Positions 46,869 through 55,309 of a stretch of 64,000 nucleotides of DNA are shown here, one piece after another. The DNA comes from Bacteroides cellulosilyticus (GTDB lineage: Bacteria; Bacteroidota; Bacteroidia; Bacteroidales; Bacteroidaceae). The notes under the pieces are model-generated. The model saw only the letters and a program-made list of their open reading frames with translations, had not been told where the DNA came from and did not search any database. Numbering within the stretch: the first letter of the stretch is position 1; each line of letters starts with the position of its first letter. The position numbers and the translations under genes were made by a program. The stretch is from the NCBI RefSeq assembly GCF_020091405.1, contig NZ_CP081903.1:5704501-5768500 (forward strand). Reading direction: 5' to 3'.

Positions 46869-47345
46869 TTATTCTTCTACCTCCTCAAACGGATACTGAT
46901 TCTCCTCAAACTCCTTCAACTCCTCTGCAATCTCCGCCTGCTCCGGGCTCAACCCTGCCTTATCCCAAGTATTGATAATTTCATGAGCCTCCTTTGCTAA
47001 ACTCTCATCATAGAACTCACCATAACAATAAGTTAACAAACGTACCTTCAGCAATGACGCAGAAAGCTTCGGAAGCACCTCCCAGCTACGATCCAGGACA
47101 CTCTGAATATATTCCTGCTTGCAGCCATTATCATAAATCGTTGCAGCGAAAGCCACTAACAAACCAAGGCAAAGTTCAGCCTCCTCTTCGGCCGTAGCTC
47201 CATGAATGTTGTAAAGTTCGATAGCCCGTTCGTAAACATCACGGTTCAAACGTGTAAATTGGTCCGCATAAATGGGACTTCCATCAAGCCCGTAGGTTAG
47301 AAGATCATGGGCTAAGGAAAATAATGATGAAGAATTAGAATTCAT
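46869..47345 (-). CDS. upxZ: UpxZ-type capsule-locus regulator
   Basis: 158 residues, mostly helical and acidic at the C-terminus (EELKEFEENQYPFEEVEE). Position right after upxY and length match UpxZ proteins, which in B. fragilis inhibit the UpxY antiterminators of other capsule loci so that one polysaccharide dominates per cell. The ALxLCLGLLVAF-like core AEEAELCLGLLVAFAATIYDN is the family's best conserved part as far as I can recall. Confidence 0.88.
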   Translation of the reverse strand: MNSNSSSLFSLAHDLLTYGLDGSPIYADQFTRLNRDVYERAIELYNIHGATAEEEAELCLGLLVAFAATIYDNGCKQEYIQSVLDRSWEVLPKLSASLLKVRLLTYCYGEFYDESLAKEAHEIINTWDKAGLSPEQAEIAEELKEFEENQYPFEEVEE

Positions 47346-47459
47346 ATTATTAAATGTTTTATTTCAAAAAGAGAAGATGCTTCGAAAGATTTAAGAGAAC
47401 ACAATACTATGCATCAACTAATAATTATTGTCAACAGCAATGCCAATCAATGATTAATG

Positions 47460-48032
47460 TCAATCAACAGTTAACGGCTCAACAAGCGAAGGCGGGATAA
47501 AAGTAGTAGCTACAGCCATGACACCTTCAATATTGACTACCACACGGCGATCATGGCGAATACGGACAAACTCACCGATTACACCTTTGAAAACACCATC
47601 AGTGATACGAACCTTCTGACCTTTTACCAAATTCAGTTCGGCTGCTTCCATATAAAGAATTGGCTCATCATGACTACCCGCTACCAGAATAAAACTGCGC
47701 ATCTGCGCATCAGGAATAACTACCGGACGGCAATGTTCACGATTCATAATGAAACGTATAGGCATCGTTCCCTCAAGTTCGTCCTTCAAAGCATCAATAC
47801 GCTTGCGCGTAGAATGAACGAAGACAAGATTATGTATGGCGGGCACCAATCTACGGACACGCTTACCACCTTTCATCACCATTCCATAGCACATAGGAAT
47901 AAAGCTCTCTATGTTCTCCTTATCAAGAATAGACTTAAGAGTCAGTTCACGACTATAAGAGACACGAATAGCAAACCAATGGAGATTTTGAGAGTTGAAA
48001 GTTGAAAGCTGAGAGTGAGTACTTTCAGTCAT
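47460..48032 (-). CDS. upxY: UpxY NusG-like capsule transcription antiterminator
   Basis: 190 residues from ATG 48032 (MTESTHSQLSTF); a TTG at 48050 opens the same frame but is a weaker start. NusG N-terminal domain (HWFAIRVSYSRELTLKSIL...) and a C-terminal KOW domain (LVKGQKVRITDGVFKGVIGEFVRI). In B. fragilis UpxY proteins act on the leader of their own locus to prevent premature termination of the long capsule transcript. The first codons lie in a heptad-like AGTTGAA repeat. Leader of about 240 nt from the invertible promoter. Confidence 0.94.
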   Translation of the reverse strand: MTESTHSQLSTFNSQNLHWFAIRVSYSRELTLKSILDKENIESFIPMCYGMVMKGGKRVRRLVPAIHNLVFVHSTRKRIDALKDELEGTMPIRFIMNREHCRPVVIPDAQMRSFILVAGSHDEPILYMEAAELNLVKGQKVRITDGVFKGVIGEFVRIRHDRRVVVNIEGVMAVATTFIPPSLVEPLTVD

Positions 48033-48263
48033 GATATTTTCGCAAAGCAACTTCGCGTAAGGATATTTTTTAGGGACACCGGAGTAGTGAAATACCTACC
48101 GATCAAGTTATGTAATGCGATTATTTTAAATAACTTATGCTGCATTCATTTCATTTCAGAACTTCCTACCATCGCGGAAAAAGAAGCTGTGAAACATCTA
48201 TGTGGAGCTTCTGGAGTCAAAAGCTATAAACGGGTGATTAAGGAAGATTAGTTGTCTTTTAAT
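48033..48263 (-). other. upxY leader region
   Basis: About 230 nt of untranslated leader between the invertible segment and upxY. In Bacteroides this leader is where UpxY is thought to load on the RNA polymerase. No intrinsic terminator with a T tract is obvious by eye. Confidence 0.5.
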
Positions 48264-48469
48264 CGTTCGTTTAATGGGCGCAAAGATAAAAGGTATTTTT
48301 TGAATGACCAAAATGTTTGATAAAAATATTTTCTCAGACCCTCTTTTTGCATGTAAGTATCTCATGTGTAAGGTTTTATATTCTGAAAAAATATCATTAA
48401 TATCTATTCAACTTGATGTTTTAATAAGAGATATTTTCTTTACAAATATTGGTGTCCATTAAACGAACG
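48264..48469. other. Invertible promoter segment of the capsule locus
   Basis: A perfect 14-bp inverted repeat, CGTTCGTTTAATGG at 48264-48277 and CCATTAAACGAACG at 48456-48469, encloses 206 bp. The promoter inside points at upxY in this assembly. This matches the phase-variable promoters of Bacteroides capsule loci, which are inverted by a site-specific serine recombinase (Mpi in B. fragilis). No recombinase gene is present in this window. Confidence 0.85.
48281..48312 (-). promoter_or_regulatory. Capsule operon promoter (ON orientation)
   Basis: On the minus strand TTTG at 48309-48312, 20-bp spacer, TATCTTTG at 48281-48288: full Bacteroides consensus. Transcription would start in or beside the left inverted repeat and run through upxY. 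Confidence 0.85.
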
Positions 48470-49074
48470 TTTTTTGAACACCTATCCATTTTTACTCCAA
48501 TAAATTATATATCAGCCAATTAATCGTCGTAAATCAGTATATATAATCAATATTATTCTAAGATTCTTACTTACTCTTTCTTTTTTACACTAAACTTCGT
48601 AGCTTGAAACATATTTTTCCATCACTAATTCAGACATTAAAAATCATAGAAGTATGGTAAAGAACAAATTTAATAGAGCTATACACAACGAACCTCCTGT
48701 GTACATATGGAAAAATAGATTGACTGTAATTACACATTTCTTGTGCAAAAAAGGAATATCTATAAACAATAATAATAAACATAAAGCTATTAATATAGAC
48801 ATTAATAGATATTACCGAAGAATACAATTACTAAAATTGAAGAAGTAAGAAAGGTCTATTTAAAAAAATGCGTAGTTAAATCATTATTTACCTCAATAGC
48901 CTTATAAACGTTTACCTGCTGAAATACACAGCTACAATAGTCTGTTGGTGAATGCTTTGTACCTACTTCCTTATGAATTACATGCCCTTTTACTTGTTAT
49001 TACATAGCTTTTTCTTTGGATTCAGATCCTTTCTCCTTTGTTTTAGAATGTTGCATTTGGATGTGTGTACAGTT
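48470..49074. other. Intergenic stretch between invertible segment and first IS
   Basis: About 600 bp, AT-rich. No gene I can support; a 64-codon plus-strand frame at 48654-48848 lacks any recognisable feature. Confidence 0.4.
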
Positions 49075-50396
49075 CAGGGCTGACGCATTAAAAATATTTC
49101 ATGGATAAAAGTTCACAAAGTAGTTCATTATCCCATCCTGCTGCCTTTCTTTTCCCTTTTACGCTTCCTTTTCTTTCATTTTTCTTAATAACCATCAGTG
49201 CTATTTTATTCATAAGTGAAACGTTTTGTGCCGCATTTCCGGTTTTTCTGCCTGCATCTTCATTAAAAGAGACATCCAACTGCCAATGCAAATTGTTTTC
49301 AATAGCCCAATGTGCCCGTATAGACTCTGCTATTTTTTGAGGTTCCAGCCCTAAAGAGGTGATATAAAACCTATGGCTTACAGAGGTTTCGCCTGTTGTT
49401 TTGATTGTTCTTTGTGAAGATATTCTCACAACCGCCTTCAATCCCTTCCATTCTTTGAACATTCCGGTTAAAGCCTGGCAACTGTACACAAAACATTCAC
49501 GGCGTTCGTGTCTGCCATGAGACTCTTCCTCTGTTATATATTTGCCGTATCTGGTGGCATAATGTGCTTTGTTCACATCGATATTTTTATCATCCAAATC
49601 ATCAAACCAACTTTTGACGGTATTATAAAGATTCTTATGGTTTTCTTTCAGAGCTAAGACATAATCTGCTCCACCCTCTATTATTTTTTTAGCAATATCC
49701 GTTTGACACCCCATTGCATCAATGGTTACAATGCACTTGACTAAATCCAAGGCTTCTAACAACAACGGGATAGCCACGATCTCGTTATGTTTTTCATTAA
49801 CTTTCAGCTGTCCAAGACTGATGCCATTAGCTGTAGCCCAAGCACTAACCATATGAAGTTTAAAATTTCGATTACCAGTGGGGTGAGATGAGCTACATTT
49901 ACTGGCACCACGAATGGTTTTGCCGTCAATAGCTACAACACCCTCATATTTCTCGCAGATTTCAAACATCCAATGCCGAAAAATACGTTCGAAATACTCA
50001 GGATTCAGAGCACTGAAAAAACGATTGAAGGTATCGTGACTGGGGATAGATTCCAATCCGGGCAGCCGTTCGCGGAAAAAGTCAATCTTGGCATTGCCGA
50101 AATCTTCTACTTCATACCAGGATTCTGCACCACATATTACAGCAGCCATTGAAATATAAACGATAGCATCGGCAGAATGTACACGTTTTCTGTCAATACG
50201 AGGATCATTGATTTGTTTACAAATACTAAATATTGCCATTATTTTAGTCAATTTATGTTTCTTAATTGCTTATAAAGATAAGAATTTAAGATGACATATA
50301 AAAATAGTTTATACATTAATTGTCAATTATATATAGTGCGATTTTAATAAATTGAATATAAGTATTTATGGTAAAAACTATAATGCGTCAGCCCTG
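49075..50396 (-). mobile_element. ISAs1-family insertion sequence, copy 1
   Basis: 1,322 bp. Terminal inverted repeats share 16 bp, CAGGGCTGACGCATTA. One transposase gene reading on the minus strand. Preceded by GTGTACAGTT and followed by GTGTACAGTT, a 10-bp target duplication. Identical in length and, as far as I can compare, in sequence to the copy at 50408. Confidence 0.93.
49088..50251 (-). CDS. ISAs1-family transposase (copy 1)
   Basis: 387 residues, intact. N-terminal DDE_Tnp_1-associated domain (DPRIDRKRVHSADAIVYISMAA..., cited in part), catalytic core with AIDGKTIRGA, VTIDAMGCQTDIAKKI and RAHWAIENNLHWQLDVSFNED (Asp, Asp, Glu). Cut-and-paste DNA transposition. The protein is identical to the copy at 50421-51584. 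Confidence 0.95.
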   Translation of the reverse strand: MTKIMAIFSICKQINDPRIDRKRVHSADAIVYISMAAVICGAESWYEVEDFGNAKIDFFRERLPGLESIPSHDTFNRFFSALNPEYFERIFRHWMFEICEKYEGVVAIDGKTIRGASKCSSSHPTGNRNFKLHMVSAWATANGISLGQLKVNEKHNEIVAIPLLLEALDLVKCIVTIDAMGCQTDIAKKIIEGGADYVLALKENHKNLYNTVKSWFDDLDDKNIDVNKAHYATRYGKYITEEESHGRHERRECFVYSCQALTGMFKEWKGLKAVVRISSQRTIKTTGETSVSHRFYITSLGLEPQKIAESIRAHWAIENNLHWQLDVSFNEDAGRKTGNAAQNVSLMNKIALMVIKKNERKGSVKGKRKAAGWDNELLCELLSMKYF

Positions 50397-50407
50397 GTGT
50401 ACAGTTG
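50397..50407. other. Eleven bases between the two IS copies
   Basis: GTGTACAGTTG. The first ten bases equal the sequence left of copy 1; the last ten equal the sequence right of copy 2. This is consistent with two insertions one base apart, each making a 10-bp target duplication. Confidence 0.8.
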
Positions 50408-51729
50408 CAGGGCTGACGCATTAAAAATATTTCATGGATAAAAGTTCACAAAGTAGTTCATTATCCCATCCTGCTGCCTTTCTTTTCCCTTTTACGCTTC
50501 CTTTTCTTTCATTTTTCTTAATAACCATCAGTGCTATTTTATTCATAAGTGAAACGTTTTGTGCCGCATTTCCGGTTTTTCTGCCTGCATCTTCATTAAA
50601 AGAGACATCCAACTGCCAATGCAAATTGTTTTCAATAGCCCAATGTGCCCGTATAGACTCTGCTATTTTTTGAGGTTCCAGCCCTAAAGAGGTGATATAA
50701 AACCTATGGCTTACAGAGGTTTCGCCTGTTGTTTTGATTGTTCTTTGTGAAGATATTCTCACAACCGCCTTCAATCCCTTCCATTCTTTGAACATTCCGG
50801 TTAAAGCCTGGCAACTGTACACAAAACATTCACGGCGTTCGTGTCTGCCATGAGACTCTTCCTCTGTTATATATTTGCCGTATCTGGTGGCATAATGTGC
50901 TTTGTTCACATCGATATTTTTATCATCCAAATCATCAAACCAACTTTTGACGGTATTATAAAGATTCTTATGGTTTTCTTTCAGAGCTAAGACATAATCT
51001 GCTCCACCCTCTATTATTTTTTTAGCAATATCCGTTTGACACCCCATTGCATCAATGGTTACAATGCACTTGACTAAATCCAAGGCTTCTAACAACAACG
51101 GGATAGCCACGATCTCGTTATGTTTTTCATTAACTTTCAGCTGTCCAAGACTGATGCCATTAGCTGTAGCCCAAGCACTAACCATATGAAGTTTAAAATT
51201 TCGATTACCAGTGGGGTGAGATGAGCTACATTTACTGGCACCACGAATGGTTTTGCCGTCAATAGCTACAACACCCTCATATTTCTCGCAGATTTCAAAC
51301 ATCCAATGCCGAAAAATACGTTCGAAATACTCAGGATTCAGAGCACTGAAAAAACGATTGAAGGTATCGTGACTGGGGATAGATTCCAATCCGGGCAGCC
51401 GTTCGCGGAAAAAGTCAATCTTGGCATTGCCGAAATCTTCTACTTCATACCAGGATTCTGCACCACATATTACAGCAGCCATTGAAATATAAACGATAGC
51501 ATCGGCAGAATGTACACGTTTTCTGTCAATACGAGGATCATTGATTTGTTTACAAATACTAAATATTGCCATTATTTTAGTCAATTTATGTTTCTTAATT
51601 GCTTATAAAGATAAGAATTTAAGATGACATATAAAAATAGTTTATACATTAATTGTCAATTATATATAGTGCGATTTTAATAAATTGAATATAAGTATTT
51701 ATGGTAAAAACTATAATGCGTCAGCCCTG
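50408..51729 (-). mobile_element. ISAs1-family insertion sequence, copy 2
   Basis: 1,322 bp with the same 16-bp terminal inverted repeats as copy 1. Left and right neighbours both read TGTACAGTTG, a 10-bp target duplication one base shifted from that of copy 1. Same orientation as copy 1. Confidence 0.93.
50421..51584 (-). CDS. ISAs1-family transposase (copy 2)
   Basis: 387 residues, same protein as the copy at 49088-50251, with all three acidic catalytic residues. Intact, so both elements could still move. Confidence 0.95.
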   Translation of the reverse strand: MTKIMAIFSICKQINDPRIDRKRVHSADAIVYISMAAVICGAESWYEVEDFGNAKIDFFRERLPGLESIPSHDTFNRFFSALNPEYFERIFRHWMFEICEKYEGVVAIDGKTIRGASKCSSSHPTGNRNFKLHMVSAWATANGISLGQLKVNEKHNEIVAIPLLLEALDLVKCIVTIDAMGCQTDIAKKIIEGGADYVLALKENHKNLYNTVKSWFDDLDDKNIDVNKAHYATRYGKYITEEESHGRHERRECFVYSCQALTGMFKEWKGLKAVVRISSQRTIKTTGETSVSHRFYITSLGLEPQKIAESIRAHWAIENNLHWQLDVSFNEDAGRKTGNAAQNVSLMNKIALMVIKKNERKGSVKGKRKAAGWDNELLCELLSMKYF

Positions 51730-52196
51730 TGTACAGTTGTAGTGCACGTGCTTCACTGTTGTAAAGCACGTGTATCACTACTGTGAGTCACGATGTTCAC
51801 AATCGTGGTCATATCTAAAACACTCTATGTCAACAGAGTATACATGCGTAGTTTGCGCAATGGACATAAGGGATTGACACTTACAATCCATGCTTTGGAT
51901 GGACAAAAGTAGGTGGAAAAACGCCTGAAATGAAAGGGTGTAAAAACGAATAGTGTAGGCAAAAAAGAGAGATAACAAAAAGATAATCAAAGATATATCT
52001 CTGACATAGGTAGAGTGTAGGTAAATTTGCCTACACTCTACCTACACTTACCTACACTCCACTCTATTACCGATGAACAGGACGATGCAGAAGGTGAGTG
52101 TAAGCGTGTAGGTAAAATAGTGCATAAACTCAATGTATAGGTTGAAGCCCAATAATATGTTTTTCGGCTACAGAGATATCTTTTATTCTTTTTTCG
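51730..52196. other. Structured intergenic region upstream of tex
   Basis: No gene. Contains inverted repeats near 51743-51775 (CACGTGCTT / AAGCACGTG) and 51788-51806 (CACGAT / ATCGTG), and a perfect 14-bp stem AGGTAGAGTGTAGG (52008-52021) / CCTACACTCTACCT (52030-52043). AGTGTAGG or its complement recurs several times between 51952 and 52112. Confidence 0.6.
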
Positions 52197-52204
52197 TATC
52201 TTTG
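52197..52204 (+). promoter_or_regulatory. -7 box of tex
   Basis: TATCTTTG, 28 bp before ATG 52232. It supports that start over the upstream in-frame ATG at 52133. Confidence 0.55.
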
Positions 52205-52231
52205 ACCCTCATTATTCAAAAACAACTCAAC

Positions 52232-54358
52232 ATGATACAGTTATTCCATCGCATGATTTCCGCCGCCCTCGGCATTTCCGAGAAGCAAATCGGCCATACA
52301 CTCGATTTATTGGAAGACGGAGCTACCATTCCCTTCATCAGTCGCTACCGCAAAGAAGCTACCGGCGGACTGGATGAAGTGCAAATTGAAGCCATCAAAA
52401 CACACTATGAGAAGCTGAACGAAACAGCCAAACGGAAAGAGACCATCATCAACACCATCAACGAGCAGGGGAAAATGACTCCCGAACTGCAAAAACGTAT
52501 TGATGAAACATGGGACAGCACCGTTCTTGAAGACATCTACCTACCTTATAAACCCAAACGCCGCACACGTGCGGAAGTAGCCCGCCAGAAAGGACTGGAA
52601 CCACTGGCGACATTGCTGATGCTGCAACGGGAACCCAACCCCGAGAAACGTGCGGAAGCATACGTCAAAGGAGAAGTGAAAGATGCCGAAGACGCACTGA
52701 AAGGGGCACGGGACATCATTGCCGAACAGGTCAGTGAAGACGAACAGGCACGCAACACCGTGCGTTTTGCCTTCTCCCGGCAAGCCGTCATCACCGCCAA
52801 AGTAGTGAAAGGAAAAGAAACTGAAGCAGATAAATACCGGGATTATTTCGAATTCAGTAAACCACTGAAAAAATGTACCTCGCACCAGTTGCTCGCCATC
52901 CGTCGTGCCGAAGCCGAAGGTCTGCTGAAAGTCAGCATAAGTCCTGATGACGAGGAATGTGTAGAGCGTCTGGAACGCCGCTTTGTCCGTAGCAACAACG
53001 CTTGCGGAGAACAAGTGGCGGAGGCCGTACAGGATGCCTACAAACGCCTGTTGAAATCGTCCATCGAAACTGAGTTTGCCGCACAAAGTAAGGAGCAGGC
53101 CGATGAAGAAGCCATCCGGGTATTCGTCCAGAACCTGCGCCAGCTATTGCTCGCCTCCCCACTGGGGCAAAAACGGGTAATGGGCATTGATCCGGGCTTC
53201 CGTACAGGCTGCAAGGTAATATGCCTGGACGCACAAGGCAATCTGCTCCACAATGAGAACATCTATCCGCATGCTCCGGTGCACAAAACCGCAGAGGCTG
53301 TATCCAAAATACAAAAGATGGTGGAAGCTTATCAGATAGAAGCCATCGCCGTAGGCAACGGAACCGCAAGCCGTGAAACCGAAGAATTTCTGAAACACCA
53401 AACTTTCAGACAGGATATTCAGGTATTTGTGGTGAGCGAACAGGGTGCTTCGATTTATTCCGCATCCAAAATCGCCCGGGATGAGTTTCCCGAATACGAT
53501 GTCACGGTACGTGGAGCCGTATCTATCGCCCGCCGCCTGATGGACCCATTGGCGGAATTAGTGAAAATAGATCCGAAGTCCATTGGCGTGGGACAATACC
53601 AGCATGATGTGGATCAGACGAAATTAAAAAAATCACTGGATCTGACCGTAGAAAGCTGCGTAAATCTGGTTGGTGTAAATCTGAATACGGCAAGTAGCCA
53701 CCTGCTGACGTATATTTCCGGTCTAGGCCCTCAGCTGGCACAAAACATCGTGAACTATCGTGCGGAAAACGGTGCATTTACCTCCCGCAAGCAACTGATG
53801 AAAGTACCGCGTATGGGAGCCAAAGCATTTGAACAATGCGCCGGTTTCCTTCGTATTCCACAGGCTGAAAACCCCTTGGATAATACGGCCGTACACCCTG
53901 AGAGTTATTGCATCGTAGAGCAGATGGCAAAAGACCTGGGATGCAGCGTAGCAGAACTTATCGCCAGCAAGGAGCTCCGCCTGAAAATAAAGCCGGAGAA
54001 ATACCTCACTCCTACCGTGGGTATGCCGACATTAAAAGATATTCTGCAAGAATTGGAAAAACCCGGACGCGACCCGAGAGGTCCGATAAAGATTTTCGAG
54101 TTCGACAAGAATGTACGCACCATCAACGACCTGCGCGAAGGCATGGAACTCCCCGGTATCGTAGGCAATATCACCAACTTTGGCGCATTTGTCGACATAG
54201 GTATCAAAGAGAATGGTCTGATCCATCTTTCGCAGCTGGCCGACCGTTTCGTTTCAGACCCGAATGAGATTGTCTCTATTCACCAGCATGTCCGGGTCAA
54301 GGTGCTGAGTGTGGATATGGACCGCAAGCGGATTGCCTTGAAGCTGATTTCAGAATAA
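52232..54358 (+). CDS. tex: Tex-family RNA-binding protein
   Basis: 708 residues from ATG 52232 (MIQLFHRMISAAL). N-terminal Tex helical domain (GATIPFISRYRKEATGGLDE), YqgF-like RNase H domain with VMGIDPGFRTGCKV, helix-hairpin-helix region (NTASSHLLTYISGLGPQLAQ), and a C-terminal S1 RNA-binding domain (MELPGIVGNITNFGAFVDIG). Tex binds nucleic acid and associates with transcription; its exact role is debated. The last 62 bp overlap the convergent CPBP gene. Confidence 0.95.
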   Translation: MIQLFHRMISAALGISEKQIGHTLDLLEDGATIPFISRYRKEATGGLDEVQIEAIKTHYEKLNETAKRKETIINTINEQGKMTPELQKRIDETWDSTVLEDIYLPYKPKRRTRAEVARQKGLEPLATLLMLQREPNPEKRAEAYVKGEVKDAEDALKGARDIIAEQVSEDEQARNTVRFAFSRQAVITAKVVKGKETEADKYRDYFEFSKPLKKCTSHQLLAIRRAEAEGLLKVSISPDDEECVERLERRFVRSNNACGEQVAEAVQDAYKRLLKSSIETEFAAQSKEQADEEAIRVFVQNLRQLLLASPLGQKRVMGIDPGFRTGCKVICLDAQGNLLHNENIYPHAPVHKTAEAVSKIQKMVEAYQIEAIAVGNGTASRETEEFLKHQTFRQDIQVFVVSEQGASIYSASKIARDEFPEYDVTVRGAVSIARRLMDPLAELVKIDPKSIGVGQYQHDVDQTKLKKSLDLTVESCVNLVGVNLNTASSHLLTYISGLGPQLAQNIVNYRAENGAFTSRKQLMKVPRMGAKAFEQCAGFLRIPQAENPLDNTAVHPESYCIVEQMAKDLGCSVAELIASKELRLKIKPEKYLTPTVGMPTLKDILQELEKPGRDPRGPIKIFEFDKNVRTINDLREGMELPGIVGNITNFGAFVDIGIKENGLIHLSQLADRFVSDPNEIVSIHQHVRVKVLSVDMDRKRIALKLISE

Positions 54359-55199
54359 TCGCAATAGCAATAATCATCAACGCGGTGCACAGGACAGAAC
54401 CTTCGAAACCGAATGCACCGCCGTTGATGATATTCTCTTCCGGTAATTCTAAAGACAATAAAGTACCGCCTAATCGTCCTCCGCTTACTTCGAAACCAAG
54501 AATCGGACCTTGCAGCCAATTCCAGAAAAGATGAAGAGCGATAGGAAACCACAAATTACGCGTATATATGTAGGTAGAACCTATCATAATCCCCGCCAAC
54601 AATATATTCAGAAAAGCGATCAGAGAAAAGTTGGGATTAAAAATATGCATCAGGGAAAACAATGCGGATGAAAGAAACAATGCCACAAAACGATTGACAC
54701 CTGCGGTCAGCAAATGCCCCAGGACAAAACCGCGAAAGGCAATCTCTTCTGCAAGAGCAACCAGCAACATTAATATCCAAGACAGCAGAAAATCGTATGC
54801 GCTAAAGCGTACGGCAGCAATTTCAACCTCTCCCAACCCATATAATATTCCAAATCCGACAGCATAGATAGCCAAGGCAACGAATGTACCCCAAAAGATG
54901 TCTTTAGCCCGCCCTTTCAAGGATAAGCCCAAGTCTGTAATCGGAAGGTGGTCCCAATTCTTCAGCAGAACCCAGGCCGCCAGGAAAGTTCCCGCCAGAA
55001 AACTACTTTGCATGACAACTTCTTTCAAAATTCCATCTATCTTAAAAAAAGAGACCGCTTTGATGCAAACAGCTCCCAATACTCCGGCAAATCCCAGCAT
55101 CAAAAGTATATAAACGATAACTTTTGCCGCAACAACCAGATAAATGACAAGTTTCGACTCTTGCGGGGCAATATTTATATCTTCGTTCATTGATTCCAT
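54297..55199 (-). CDS. CPBP-family intramembrane metalloprotease
   Basis: 300 residues, seven or eight membrane helices. The Abi/CPBP motifs are complete: E151-E152-x3-R156 in LAEEIAFRGFVLG, FSLMHIFNP, and ALHLFWNWLQG (His and Asn). Such proteases are related to CaaX prenyl proteases; bacterial roles are mostly unknown, some giving bacteriocin immunity. Its stop lies 62 bp inside the 3' end of tex; a start at 55187 (MNED) is possible. Confidence 0.88.
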   Translation of the reverse strand: MESMNEDINIAPQESKLVIYLVVAAKVIVYILLMLGFAGVLGAVCIKAVSFFKIDGILKEVVMQSSFLAGTFLAAWVLLKNWDHLPITDLGLSLKGRAKDIFWGTFVALAIYAVGFGILYGLGEVEIAAVRFSAYDFLLSWILMLLVALAEEIAFRGFVLGHLLTAGVNRFVALFLSSALFSLMHIFNPNFSLIAFLNILLAGIMIGSTYIYTRNLWFPIALHLFWNWLQGPILGFEVSGGRLGGTLLSLELPEENIINGGAFGFEGSVLCTALMIIAIAIILKSASRQSACGPYPHSAP

Positions 55200-55309
55200 A
55201 TCCTTAGTTTCTATATGTTAATACCCCGGCAAAAATACCTATAAAATTAAAAATAGAAAGCAAATTCCTACAAAAAGCGTATATTTGTCTAAACATATCT
55301 ATTACTGTC

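Noticed and set aside
48654..48848. 64-codon plus-strand reading frame as a small gene
   Set aside because: No family resemblance, no good ribosome site, low-complexity Asn/Lys/Ile composition from AT-rich DNA, and an opposing frame of equal length.
49075..51729. Tandem duplication or composite transposon formed by the two IS copies
   Set aside because: Only 11 bp lie between them and each has its own 10-bp target duplication, so two insertions fit better; there is no cargo.
51778..51990. 70-codon minus-strand reading frame beside the second IS
   Set aside because: Lies over inverted repeats, no signal or domain, composition unlike neighbours; likely chance.
52133..52231. Upstream start of Tex at 52133
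   Set aside because: The -7 box at 52197 is inside this extension, and Tex proteins normally begin near the residue encoded at 52232.
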